A stretch of 64,000 bases of DNA. Origin: Ligustrum vulgare (lineage: Eukaryota > Streptophyta > Magnoliopsida > Lamiales > Oleaceae). Where the stretch lies: assembly GCA_963555705.1 (NCBI GenBank), contig OY743180.1, positions 40,704,129 through 40,768,128 of the forward strand. The letters are read 5' to 3'. Below the pieces are notes generated by a model, which had not been told where the DNA came from, ran no database searches, and saw only the letters and a list, made by a program, of their open reading frames with translations. Numbering within the stretch: the first letter of the stretch is position 1; each line of letters begins with the position of its first letter. The translations under genes were made by a program, and so were the position numbers. Positions 12,232 through 24,207 of this stretch are shown piece by piece.

Positions 12232-12899
12232 TGTAATACCGTTTTTCATTGTTACGTGCATCTTTAAATTCCACGTGACATTTATATTAATGTTATTATA
12301 AATTTTAAATTTGATAAATTTTATGTCAATGATTTGAATTATTTTGCAGTGGAAGGGCTTGGACGCCGTCTTGATCAATGTGCCAAATAGAAAGTTCATA
12401 AATTGTCCATGTGCAATTTTATGTTTGATTATTAACGTTATTTATTAATCTTGTTATTTTATATTTAATTAAGTTGAAAGTAGCCTAAATTGTGTTAATT
12501 GAAAATTTGGGGAAAGTTTGGTGACACTTTGGAATTTTATTTGAGGGTCGTGGACTTAAATTACCAATTTATGAGAGCTGAGGGACTAAATTGCAAATTC
12601 CTAAAATTCAAAACCTAATCTATTCTCTCATCTCTCATCACTCACGCTCCCTCTCTATTCGATCTCTCTCTTCCCCGATCTCCTCCGCCCCGCTCTCCCT
12701 CTCTCAATCGCCCTCGTCTCTCTCCGTCTCTTCCCTTGATTCGCCGGCGACCTTGACTACCACCTACCGGTAAGGCACCCCCTCTTCCCATCTTCGCCAC
12801 ACACAACACACGCACACACAGTCACCGCATACACGGCAGTGCACAAGCTCGCGATTTTACACACACAACACACTTTTTACACACACACAAACGGGTTTA

Positions 12900-13009
<110 letters not shown>

Positions 13010-14284
13010 GAGTGTATGTATATAGGCTAAGATTTTCATATTTTCAGATTTCAAAATAGGTAGATTTCGAATTTTAAATGTTAATTTGGGATTTGAATAA
13101 TGTTTATATATATGTATGTATAGATGTATATATGTGTGTTTGTTCATGGATGTGCATAAGTTCACCACTATTTTCATATTGAAATTTTATGAATTTAATC
13201 TGCCTTGTTGAGATGTTAGTTTAAATTGGAATTTTAGCTGAAATTTCAACAGTGAGGTCCTTCACAGTAAGTTTTCAAATGTCGAAAAATGTTTAGTTTC
13301 ATTTTTGAGTTATAAAGGGGTAAATTTCGAAATTGGGAAATATGATGTAAAGGATTTCATTGATTCTCAGACCTGGTAGTGATTCTCCAGAGTTATGAAA
13401 TTTTGGAATTTAATTGGTTTAATTGACAACTGTTTTGAGAGTTTTGTTTTCAGATTTAAAAATGTTGGAAAAATACTTGGTTTAAAATTGAGTTAGTTTA
13501 ATTGAGTTTATGTTATTCTGGGTAAATTTGAGGACTTCGAATTTATGAAATTAGCTAACTGCTTAAATTTTTAACTTTTGGATTGAAGTTTGTATTTGGT
13601 AGATTTAAGAATTTATTTGGAACTTTAAGTTGGAATTTCAGATTTGGAAACTATTAAAATGGGTTGTTCCGATTAATTTTAGTTAAATCAAGACCTTGAT
13701 TATAATCTTACATTCTTATGCATGTTAGGGATTTAGAATGTAACGTTTTGGGAATTGGAAGAATGAAACTCTTTCTTGTTTTATGTGCTTTAATCTAAAC
13801 GTAAGGTCACATTGTGAATTAAAAGTTATACTTATTAATGAATGTGAACAATTAAGATATTTGGTACATTGACGTCACGGGCATCCGAGACTTTTCCACT
13901 TGCAAATTCAGAAACGGTAAATACTAAGGACGTCAGTAAGTAAACTTCCCCCTATTTTCATCAAAGTTGAATGTAATGTGAAAGTTATGTGTAAATGACT
14001 GCCTTGTAATCTACTTTCCTTGATGAATTTCATTTACGTTATGAAAGTATGTGTTATTGAGAAGAATGTTCAAGCATGCACATTATCATGTCATTGCATC
14101 ATGAAGCATGCATTGGCATCGAAATTGGGAAGTCAAATGTTTTTAAATGAAAGAAATGTGTCAAGGTGCAAGTTTGTTCAAAAGTTATGTATCCCAAGTT
14201 TTTGAAAGAATGAATGGGTGTACTTCTAGTTCATGAAAGTTGCGAGTGGGAAATGGGGCGCGGGGGACCGGCGTATCCGAATTA

Positions 14285-14415
14285 AGTCGCTTTGCGACGG
14301 AATGTTCAACCGTTTATGGTGGACTGTTAAACCGCTTTGCGGTGGGAAAGTGAATGTTAAACCGCTTTGCGGTGGGAAAGTGAATGTTAAACCGCTTTGC
14401 GGTGGAAATGTGAAT
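14285..14415 (+). repeat. Hairpin-forming tandem array in the LTR
   Basis: A unit AACCGCTTTGCGGTGG, able to fold as a CCGC-TTTG-GCGG stem-loop, is repeated with a 30-base period at about 14331, 14361 and 14391. More diverged units lie upstream (GTCGCTTTGCGAC at 14287). The sister LTR has a longer array at the same place (44145-44450). Confidence 0.8.
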
Positions 14416-15212
14416 GTAATCTGGTTCCAAATAAGTAATTGCCCACTGTATTCTGATTGACTAGAAGTTACACCAAGTGAGCTCACGATGGAATGAAGTG
14501 AAATTTTTGAAATGTTAAGTGAAAGTTTGAAAAGTTTGAAAGTTCTGGAAAGTAAAGTAAATGGGGATAGATACATGGAATTTTTAAAGCATTCATGTCA
14601 TAAGCATGCATTCATGCATAAAGTTTACTTACTGAGCTTTAGCTCACCCCATTCCCTCCCCAATATTTTAGGTGATGAAAGTTAGATGAGACGAGGAGAG
14701 CATTTGGTGGCAGACTCAGGCTATACCTGCTTTAAATTCTTGGAAATAAAGTTAAATTAGAATTTGATTAAGTTCTAAGAAATTATTTCTTAATTCATTT
14801 ATTTTGATAATTGTTTCGGTTGAAATTAGTTTAAATGAGTTATGGCATTTTTAATATTGGTTCTATTACCACTTATTTCACTTAATTGTAGCTTATTGAT
14901 ATAAAATGTTGTGTTGAGGAGTTTGGGGATTGAATTTGAAATAGTATGGTGATGTTGGAGTTTGAAGTAGAATTGGGGTTGTATGTTGAATATTGGATTT
15001 TTGTTTGAGTTGAGTTTTATGTTGTAAAATGGTTTTGATGTCTCTCTACAGGTTGGTTAAGTCCAATTTATAGAGGAGACTCTGCCGAAATTTTGTAAAA
15101 TCTTTATAATAGTAAATGAAACGTTTAAATGTTTTAAACGATTATTTCTGCATATAATGTGAATGGAAGTTAACACGCCTAGGTTTTAGACTCTTCAACT
15201 TGGGGTGTTACA

Positions 15213-16485
15213 TTTTTGGTATCAGAGCTAAGAGTTTTAAAAGCGATTCTGTAGACTTTTAAAATTTATTTGAAAATGGTTCGGGTACTGAGTCACGCCT
15301 CAAGTGCTTCTCCCTCGATCATCTGGTAAGTTAATTTTTGTTTAAATTATGAAATGTTAATTGATATGACAATTATTGCAAATTCTTGCATGTTAATGTG
15401 TAATGTCGTAAAGTGAAAGGTTAAGAATGTTGTCAGTGATTATAACGAGTATATCTTGATTATGTAAATGAAGAAGTGAGAAAGTAATGGTTATTAAAAG
15501 TTTGGGTGCTGTTTATTAGATCTTTTTTGTGAAATAAGAAATGGAGATGAATGGTATATCAGATCGAGAGTATACAATGTCCAAACGAGAAGTTGAGAAG
15601 TCATCGAACTTAGTATTAAGCACTTATCGTGTTTGATATCGGGACTACCCACTCATTTGATAGTCCCACAATTATAGGAAAATTGATTTACCCATCTCAG
15701 TAGCTGGAGACCAAGTTTATATTGTCAACGTCATTTGAAGAATTGTTGAACTAAAGTTATGTGTTGAGAAATGTCTCAATCATGGTGAATGGGAAGGATT
15801 AGATGATGGATTTCATAACACTGAATACCCATAAACTTGATGTCATACTAGGAATGGAATGATTATTGCGGTATAAGGTTTCAATCACTGGCTACGTTAA
15901 GGTGGTATTTAAACCTTCAAATGAAACCTTTTTCGCTTTGTTGAAGTAAATGTGAAACTTTCTATCTCGATATTATCAGTGATGAAGGCTCGTCAATTGA
16001 TGAATAAGAGTTATTAAGCCTACCTAGTTGCAATAATTGAAGTGTCTTAGGTGAATACTTCTCTCGAACAAATTTCTGTTATTCGAGAATGACTAAAGAT
16101 GTTTTCATAAGATCTTTGTGATTTACCGCCTAAAAGAGAAATTGAATTCGTCATCGATTAAGTGCGCAACTCTAGTATCCAAGGTATAATATCGGATGAC
16201 TCCTTCGTAACTTAAAAGAGCTCAAAGTGCAACTATAAAATCTCATGGACAAATGTTTTGTTCGACCTAGCTTTTTGCCATGGGGTGCTCAGGAGCTATA
16301 CATGAAGAAGAAAGCTAGTTTTATGAGACTTTGCATAATTGATTTTAGACATGGAAAAACCAGTTTTATGAAGTTGTGATGAGATGTTGAGATTATGAGT
16401 GATATGATTTTATTGAGACTTCTATGAGCAAAATTATGAAATTTGAGATTTAAAGAGTTGATTCTTAATTATTGGGAATTAATGA
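15213..16485 (+). pseudogene. Tekay-type gypsy internal remnant (gag start, protease, RT N-terminus)
   Basis: After the primer site an ATG at about 15276 opens a short Gag-like start. Further on, broken frames give LDVILGME and VVFKPSNETFFA (about 15830-15940), which match the aspartic-protease and linker region of gypsy polyproteins. Then LKELKVQL, FVRPSFLPWGAQ and MRLCI follow (about 16208-16340), the first conserved blocks of gypsy reverse transcriptase. Most of gag and all of RT beyond its N-terminus, RNase H, integrase and the 3' LTR are absent. About 140 bases after the RT fragment the interrupted LINE resumes. The element is a truncated, dead copy. Confidence 0.8.
15217..15228 (+). promoter_or_regulatory. 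Primer-binding site, initiator tRNA-Met type
   Basis: TGGTATCAGAGC lies four bases after the TTACA end of the LTR, which fixes the LTR boundary and the plus orientation of the element. Confidence 0.9.
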
Positions 16486-17880
16486 ATGGATATTGTGTTT
16501 GAGCAAGTGAATTATTGCCTGTTCATGCACGCTGTTTTCAAAGGTTATTGCTCTTTTCTGTGGAGGAGTTTTCATTGGGGAAGTGATCTCCTTTTAAAGG
16601 GATTAAGATGGAGAATTGGCAAGTGGAGGGACATTACAGTTTTCAGTATTCCTTGGTTGCCTCGACCCCATTCTTTCCTGCCTATATAACCACACTTAGG
16701 GGATTTCATGCTTCACGTTGCCGACTTAATGTCTCCAACTGGAACTTGGAATGTTGAACTTATCTGCAATAGGTTCCTCATTCTGGATTAAGATCTTATT
16801 CTCTACCTTCCTTGCTGTATCCCAGGTGTTAAAGATATTCCAATGTGGCACTTCAAAAGAAAAGAGACTTATTCAGTTCGATCAGGCTACCATTTGACTT
16901 CTTCTCTTTTGTCACAAGAGTCCCAGGTAAGCTCCAATCCACTTTAAAAATGGTGGAAATTTCTTTGGAATTTGAATATCCCGAGAAAAATAAAATATTT
17001 TGTTTGGAAAATATTCATAGGTTTTCTACCTACCAATCAGATGTACCATAGACACATACTAGTGAAGCCTAATTGTGTGAGATGTAGGAAAGATCTTGAG
17101 ACATATCACACCCTCATTTTTTACAAATCAATTTTACCAATACGGAGGGAGAGCCAATTTGATAATCTTCTGGACAATTTTCAGAGGTCCAATCTTTAGG
17201 TACTAATACTTAGTCTGTGGAGATTGGGGTAAATCAGGGATTTGGGAGAATTCCTTGTGATTCTTCGGAGCTGTTGGTCTGATTGAAACAAAATGGTTTT
17301 TGAAAGTCGATCTAAACCTACGAATCTTATCCTTCATGATGCTACCTCGTACCTCACCGAATACAAGCGGGTTCACTTTTGTATGAATGGCCGATGTGTT
17401 TCTTGCCATTCCAAAAAAAGGCACTTGGCCAAATGGAAACCATCTTAGGGAGAGGTTTAAACTTAACGCGATGCAGCAATTAACGAACATGACTAATGAA
17501 GAATTGGAGTTATTTGCATGAACATCTAGGGTAAAATGGTGAATGTAATATCTAAATACATCCAGGGTAATGTGTTCCCATTCATTGGAGAATGCTTGGG
17601 GTATTAGGGAAGGATTGAGATTGCCTCTTGAGCACAGCCAGCCAATATCCATTGTTGAAACCGATTGTAAAAATGTAATTGAACCAGCCACCAATCCGAG
17701 CTTCCATGCCCCTAAAATTGTCATTCTTCACCAGATTAGGTTGCTTCTTGCCTCCTTTCTTGAAGCCAAATTTTCTTTTATTGATAGGAAAGCCAATATG
17801 GTTGCACATGTACTTGCTCGAGAGACTGTTTTGAATTTTCATGTTTGTTCTTGAGGGGGATGAATCCCCGATTTTATTGC
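16486..17880 (+). pseudogene. L1-type LINE, 3' part (zf-RVT and RNase H-like)
   Basis: The translation at 16540-16680 reads FLWRSFHWGSDLLLKGLRWR then a VFSIPWLPRP-like block, the region that follows RT in plant LINEs. At 16960-17160 a block with IPRKIKYFVWKIFIGFLP and CVRCRKDLET is the zinc-binding RT-associated domain (zf-RVT). At 17570-17850 ENAWGIREGLRLPLE, SIVETDCKNVIE and IDRKANMVAHVLAR form the RNase H-like (RVT_3) C-terminal domain. Frames are shifted between blocks. It continues the fragment at 10630-12231; a few dozen codons at the junction are missing. A 3' untranslated tail with TTGCTGCTTGTATCTC follows; no clear poly(A) was seen. Confidence 0.88.
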
Positions 17881-18855
17881 TGCTTGTATCTCTACTAATG
17901 TTGAATGAAACTTTTGACCTATTAGTTTTCAAAAACGTATAATATAGGGACAAATTATACAGATACTGGTATTTCAAACTTGCAATTCAAAATTTTGGTG
18001 AGGCACAATCTTTTTTCTAATTTTCAGGGATAATTAGTAATTAATTTAATTTCAAAACCCATTTGTTCAGAAATAAGTTTCTCACTACACTACCGTCTCC
18101 TCCACTTTTCTCCTCCCACTTTTCTCTATTGTCCCCCCTCAAGACCTGCCGCCGATCACCGGTCGATCACGGCTGCGTGCTTTAATAAAGTGTTTTGAAG
18201 AAATCACCATGTATTGTAACTAGGTTTTCTCTCTACCTTCTCCCCTAATATTATTCAAAACCTACTAACGTGTTGCAGTGGCCACGGACATTAGTGTGTG
18301 CGACCTGCAATTGATAGAACAAAAGCGGTACAAGCGACCTGCAATTGACAGAACAGAAGTAGCAACGGCTGTGACGAGCAGCGCTATAACCACTGTGATT
18401 TTATGTATATGGTGGAGATTATGTGTGTGTGCACACCTAATCTAGATTGTACACAAATCAAGCATACATGCTTAAGCACTGGATGTATATATGATTCAAA
18501 TATACATACAGGCTATAGATTCATGTATATTGTATGTATAGTTCTAGGGTAGGAAGGGTGAAAAGAAAGTGACGATTAAAGAAGGCTGTGTATGACTGCC
18601 TTTACTTTCGGGAAGGTTTTCAATTTTGCCACTACTCATTCAACAAATCTCCCTTGTGTCCTTTGGAATTCTTTTTTCATTTTGAGACTTATAATCTTAT
18701 ACAACAAATATATTTTTTTTATTGACCAATTTGATCAAAATATTGACTAATTATGACTTCGTGAGTCTTGTAACGAGTACAGAATGTGACGTTTGATTTG
18801 CGTCAATCGTGACTTGAATAGTAATTGGGACCAATTATATGTAATTATGACTATT
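17881..18855. other. Intergenic DNA, no gene recognised
   Basis: Holds the probable LINE 3' tail, a CT-rich stretch with GCCGCCGATCACCGG (18090-18180) that looks like a worn LTR or promoter leader, and AT-rich filler. No protein motif on either strand. Confidence 0.4.
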
Positions 18856-19195
18856 TATTAGGTAATTGTGACCAAAATATTTACTAAATGTCATGTGTGA
18901 CTTATGATGAGTATGATTAATTATTAGGTATTTGTGATAAAGAATATTGATTAATTGTAACTTTGTGTGACTTGTGACCCATCATTAGATAATTGTGATA
19001 AAAAAAATATTGATTAATTAAGACTTTGTATGACCTATGACCCATTATTAGATAATTGTGGCTAAAATATTGATAAATTGTGACTTATGACAATGACGAG
19101 ATGTGATCAATTATTAGGTAAATGTGACTAAAATATTGGTTAATTTTGACTTTATGCAACTTCTAATAAGTACGAGACGCGATCAAGAAAATGAG
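18856..19195. repeat. Degenerate minisatellite, period about 62-66
   Basis: Five units begin TTATTAGGTAATTGTGA or close variants (about 18856, 18922, 18983, 19047, 19110), each followed by AAATATTGATTAATTGTGAC-like sequence and a GTGTGACTTATGAC-like tail. Looser copies extend to about 18720 and 19370. No coding sense. The block just after it (19260-19460) is G-rich with GGGGTGAGGTGGGTGGGG. Confidence 0.75.
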
Positions 19196-19486
19196 TAAGT
19201 TGTGACTGATAAATAAATAATATGTGAGCAATTATAGATGATTGTGACCAAATCTATAAATGTGACCTACTGTGACTTTGCGGATGGGGTCAGGATAGGG
19301 GTGAGGTGGGTGGGGGTGAAATTGGTGACTAAATTTGTAATTATGACCCGATTGTGATTTTGTATGATCAACTGTGACTTTGAGTGGTGGGGTAGGATGG
19401 GTTGGGGTTGGGTCGAGGTGAGTGGGTTGGTAGGTAGAGCCGGGGTGGGATGGACTGTTGTGATTAGATGTTTGAGATTTTTATTT

Positions 19487-20010
19487 AGGGTTCATTTGAT
19501 AGCAATTGTGAAAACTGGGTGAAAAGAAAGTGAATTATAGCTGTAGGGAACTGAATTCTTGAGTACTTATTTTCCTGAGTATTGAAAGTTTAATGTATTT
19601 GATTAAATTAGTTTTTCAAGTAAAAAAAAGTGAAAAAAAATTCGAGTTTGTTGTTTGATTGACATTATTTTTTATGAAAATTTTGGAAAAATTGAGTTAT
19701 TTTAATTAAAAAATTTGATTAAATTTTTTACACATTTGTACTTGATAATTATAATGTTAATTTCAGGAGAAAAAAATTAACAAAAACAAAAATGACCAAA
19801 CGAGGCGAAAAGTATTTTTCATGTAAGGTGAAAAACGCTTTCCCACCTATTAGATGGGAAAATATTCTCCTCAATTGCATGGAAATGATAAACACGGTGG
19901 ATGGGAAAACATTTTTCATTGCAAATTCTGACAATCAAATAATGCAAAAAGTGGCAAAATAGAAAATATTTTCCAACTTCCATGGAAAATACATGCTATC
20001 AAACTGACTC
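19487..20010. mobile_element. MITE with imperfect terminal inverted repeats
   Basis: The left end AGGGTTCATTTGATAGCA (19487-19504) pairs with the right end at about 19993-20010 (TGCTATCAAACTGACTCT), matching at roughly 14 of 18 positions. The interior is non-coding with GGAAAATATTTTCC-type motifs. This fits a hAT-like plant MITE. A target duplication could not be fixed. Confidence 0.55.
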
Positions 20011-20399
20011 TTGATATTATATTAGTTTTAATTTAATATATAAGTGATAATTAATTTTATATTATATATAATATTATATTTATTGATTAATATTTAACAC
20101 TTGTATTTAAAAAATATTAAGTTTGTTAGTTTTAAATAGTCAACTAATATCTAAGAGTAAAAAAATTCTGAAGTTATGAACTCTTCTAATACAAATTAGT
20201 GAGTCTATACTATATTTTAAAGTGAAAAAATTTGACCGTCAGTTGACCTGCATTTTTTGTACAAAGAATTTATGGATTACAATATTTGAATTATATATAG
20301 CAAATATGTTCGCACCATTTTTTAAAGAAGTTTGTCACTGACATGGAAAAGGAAAATATTTGCATTTTTTAGCATCCCATACATTTTTTTATGTTTTGA
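20011..20399. other. AT-rich intergenic DNA
   Basis: Strongly AT-rich with TTTATATTATATATAATATT runs; no gene or repeat boundary seen. The left edge of the LTR at 20400-21583 may extend into this stretch. Confidence 0.4.
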
Positions 20400-20981
20400 C
20401 TTGAACATTTAACAACAATTTATGAAAAATTTAAAATTCATGTTCTTTATGTTTTTAAAACCCGCTTTTTAACAGTGAATTAATGTCTTTTTCTATAAAG
20501 AATTTGACTATATTTATATGACAAATCCAAAGATATAGAAAAACATTATCGTTTTGTGAACACTTTTTGTGATTACAATATTTTTGTATCCCCTATCAAA
20601 TCCTGTGGAAATTAATTCAAGTCTTATGAGTTCCTAATCTTTCGAAAATAGAAAAACATGACGCATTATGCATTCAAAATCATAGATGAAAATAAATACA
20701 CATTTAATTGCTCAAATCCATAAATTGTTTAAGTTAAAGAATAATTCAAAATATGGAATCCGAAAAACAAAGTATCATCACAATCCTAACATAAAAATAT
20801 CTAGCCTAAATACATGATACAAAATAAATCACAAGGATAATGGAAGGATGTCACCTCGTTCATAATCTTGATCTTTGATCTTCAATCTTGAAATTGACAT
20901 AAATTGGTCCCTTGATGATTTGATAGTCCTTCAATATGATTTTGACATGTTGAGAAGCTCAAATTCGTGCAAGACAACATG

Positions 20982-21044
<63 letters not shown>

Positions 21045-21583
21045 AGGTCAAACCTAGGCAAAGAAGGGAGAAAAAACGTTGAAACCCGCTAAAAAGCCCA
21101 ACCGCTCGGCCCAGTCGAATTACTATACAGATGCACAGTGTGATTTCATGTGGTTGCACGCTTTTACATTTCCCGGTTCTGTCTGATTTTGCTGTGGTTG
21201 TGCAACCGCACAGTAGAAGCTCCTCATGTGGTGGCTCGATTATGCGCGCGGAGTGCAATTTTCATCTTTTATTTCATAGCAAGTCCTCTATCTTTTAATT
21301 AGGTCAATTCGGTCACTAAGCTTCTAATTTCATCCAATTTGATTGTTTCTTAAACTTTTGCTCCAATTTGCACCTTGATTGACTTCATCAACTCTTACTT
21401 TACACAATTTAGCACTTTATCATCCAATTACTCCTTATTTGCTTCAATTTCTTTATTTTCTCGACTTTGGGATATTTTTGGAATATAAAAATAATAATAA
21501 AGAAATTAATAGCAAATATTCTAAAACAGCAACAATAAATCCTATTTTTAGGATAGAAACAAGTGTATAAAATATATTTATCA
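20400..21583 (-). mobile_element. Solo Athila-type LTR, minus strand
   Basis: On minus this starts TGATAAATATATTTTATACA at 21583 and follows the plus-strand LTRs at 5030 and 7416 block by block: the AATATCCCAAAGTCGAGAAA phrase, the CTAGGTTTGACCTA phrase, the CATAAATTGTTGTTAAATG phrase. No internal sequence adjoins it on either side. Its left end is not precise. A compound microsatellite lies inside (20981-21042). Confidence 0.7.
20981..21042. repeat. Compound microsatellite (AT)n(GT)n
   Basis: AT run followed by GT run, same order as in the Tekay LTR at 12908-13008 but in an unrelated LTR, so an independent expansion. Confidence 0.95.
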
Positions 21584-22401
21584 TACACCATTACCCATTT
21601 ATTTATACAGAGCTTCCCTTATGAACATAGATTTGCAAAATTATTTCAGATATAAATGATTAATCTGAAGAAATAATGCAGTTTAAGTTTGAGAAAAATG
21701 GTCGGGCGACTTAAAATTACTAGTGAAATCAATTTCTTGAAGACCCAATAGAAATTGAAAGTTCGGGTGTCAAGAGGCCATGGGATGTTCCAAGTTACGA
21801 AGACACAGAATAGAATAATAGTATTGAGATGGTATTCGCGTATCATCATGTTACTATATTACTTTTTTAACATTATTTACGATAATTCTTTTTTTTTTTC
21901 CATTACATTAGTGGTAGATTTAATTGAAGATCATGTCTTTATACAGCAGGGTTCGTGTTGTCCACTCTCCATCAATGCTTGAAGTTTGTGCATGGCAAGT
22001 CATCACGTCGCCATTGTATTAGGGGTAGAATTATAATTACATAAATAAGGGAAAAAAAAAAGAAAAAGAATAAAAATACTTAAAGAGGCATATGAAAGTC
22101 CAACCCAAAAATATTTTAACGTTAAAACATCCTATACAAACACAGTGTTGGTTTTTACTTAGATATAATAAATCAATAAACAAGGAAAAAGTAATGAGTA
22201 GATTAATTGTGTATAAAAATACTCATTTATTGATTTTTTTTCCATAATTTTCACATAGATTAGAATACGAAAAAATTGCAATTATACTAGAAATTTATTT
22301 ACAAAATGTGTTCAAAACATTTAATTTAATTTAAAAGGTTAATATAACAAAAAAATGGAATACGTAAACTTTAAAATAAGAAAAAAAAGACACTATCATG
22401 G
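21584..22401. other. AT-rich intergenic DNA, no gene recognised
   Basis: No motif, repeat or boundary could be supported between the solo LTR and the target duplication of the large Athila-type element. Reading frames up to 75 codons lack any family signature. Confidence 0.4.
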
Positions 22402-22408
22402 CTTAACT

Positions 22409-23389
22409 AAAAACTTGTTCACTTATATCTCGCGATGCGAGATATCCCTGCAAGTGTACGGGTCGTGAGAAGTAATAAAGTGGACCTAGGAGTCCGGATT
22501 ATCGTCCCATGAGGACTGTTTACTAAGTACTGAAATATTTTAGTTCTAACCTTTATTTGAACAGACAAATGAATTTGATGTTTTAAATTAAAACTAAGAA
22601 GATGAATTAAATAATTAAATTATGAAATTGTTTTGTTTTAAAAGATGATTGTAAAGTGGTTGAGATTCACGATTTCACCTAACCAATTAAATTAATTCCA
22701 ATTCCAGATTTTATTTTCTAAATATGTGATCGATCGAATTCACTGATTCAAATTGAGATTCCTCTCTCGAGTTTAAATCAATCCTATCTAAATAAGTCAA
22801 CATTGTATCTCTACAGAGGGTCCGAATATTCCTTATCTAGATGCATTACACACAAGAATTAACACACGACCGCAATAATTACAAGAGTATATCTCTATCT
22901 CTCGTTCAATTACCGGATTTATTACCTAGATCTATGTTATTAACTCACCTCTCGGATTATGGAAATAACACATAAAATCATGAATAAGTGGCCAGTTCAT
23001 TCACGCATTAAACGCAATAATAAATCAACACATGCATCAAAGCGTTAAAACAAGGAATATGAAATTAAAATAATTAACTAGGCTACATCGATCATCCCAA
23101 CGTTAAAATTAGTTACACATCATCATGAAATAACAAAAACAGTAAAAATAAACGTTCATTGAAAAACAATATAAAGAATGGAAAGATTGCACCAATTATC
23201 AATTCTTCAAGTATCTTCAATTCACGCCCCTCTGCGATGCTTGAATCTCCAACTATTTTAATTAAAATCTCTGTTGTGGCTCGTTCTATGGAGAGGCAAA
23301 GGTCTGATTTTCGTGCCTTATGTGTTGTATATATAGGTTTTGGAGGAAACCTAGGTCAAAAAGCCCAAAGCCTGTTAAAAATCGCGAGA
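22409..23389 (-). repeat. 3' LTR of the Athila-type element, part distal to the CACTA
   Basis: Nearly identical to 38353-39333 of the intact 5' LTR, from AAAACTTGTTCACTTATATC to ATCGCGAGA. The last three bases (AGA, 23387-23389) are repeated at 32193-32195 after the CACTA. Confidence 0.95.
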
Positions 23390-23402
23390 CACCAGTACAA
23401 AA

Positions 23403-23765
23403 ATAGGAACTCGCGTCGGTTGGAAAACGGAATACGCGTCGGTTGTAGCGGCGACGCATATGACACAGACGCGTAAAGTCTCGACTTTAGGCGTCGGTTG
23501 TAAACTGACGCGCAAAGTCAGCTTTGGGCGTCGGTTCTAGTTTAAAATTGACGCCTAAAGTCAAAAAAAAAAAAATACACTTTGGGCGTCGGTTTCTGGT
23601 TAAAACCGACGCACAAAGTCGGTTTTGGGCGTCGGTTTTAATTTTTGAACCGACGCCCAAAACAGCTTTGGGCGTCGGTTTTATCAAGAAACCAACGCCC
23701 AAAGTTTTTTTTTTTGGGTCTTTAGGCGTCGGTTTTATCTTTAGAACCGACGCCTGAACTTTTTT
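23403..23765. repeat. CACTA left subterminal repeats
   Basis: About ten copies of GGCGTCGGTT and its inverse AACCGACGCC, many paired as short stem-loops (for example 23584-23612). Such arrays bind the element-encoded transposition protein in characterised CACTA elements. T-runs break up the array. Confidence 0.88.
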
Positions 23766-23786
23766 TTTTTTTAATATATATTATAT

Positions 23787-24070
23787 GACCTGGACGTGGC
23801 CTGCAATAACCCAGGTCACTGCACGTCGTGGCCTGCAGTGACCTGGACGTAGCCTGCAATGACCCAGGTCACTGCACGTCGTGGCCTGCAGTGACCTGGA
23901 CGTAGCCTGCAATGACCCAGGCCACTGCATGTCGTGACTTGCAGTGGCCTGCAATGACTCAGGCCACTGCACGTCGTGACCTGCAATCACCTGGACGTGA
24001 CTTGCAATGACCCAGGCCACTGCAGGTCGTGACCTGCAGTGACCAGGACGTGGTCTGCGATAACCTGAAC
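23787..24070. repeat. 53-bp tandem repeat in the CACTA
   Basis: The unit starting CCTGGACGTAGCCTGCAATG with ACTGCACGTCGTGGCCTGCA recurs every 53 bases from about 23789 (TGGACGT at 23791, 23844, 23897) and then decays through two to three more units. It sits between the subterminal repeats and the end of the Ptta-C48 gene. Confidence 0.85.
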
Positions 24071-24207
24071 ATGCGCATCACCAAATAAATATATATAATC
24101 GATATATACGTAATAAAATTAAATTAACAACAATTATACTTACAAATTGTTAATTTATGATACAAATTAAATATATATGTAAGTGCAAGTTTTGATTACG
24201 CTTCGAT

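Noticed and set aside
14226..14576. Two overlapping frames with repeated segments
   Set aside because: Produced by the 30-base hairpin array; open on both strands only because the period is a multiple of three.
23159..23476. 105-codon frame and its 79-codon twin at 39102
   Set aside because: Both lie in the LTR of the Athila-type element; the first continues into the CACTA only by chance.
23487..23757. Frames with repeated GVGF-PTPK on both strands
   Set aside because: Translation of the CACTA subterminal repeats, which are non-coding.
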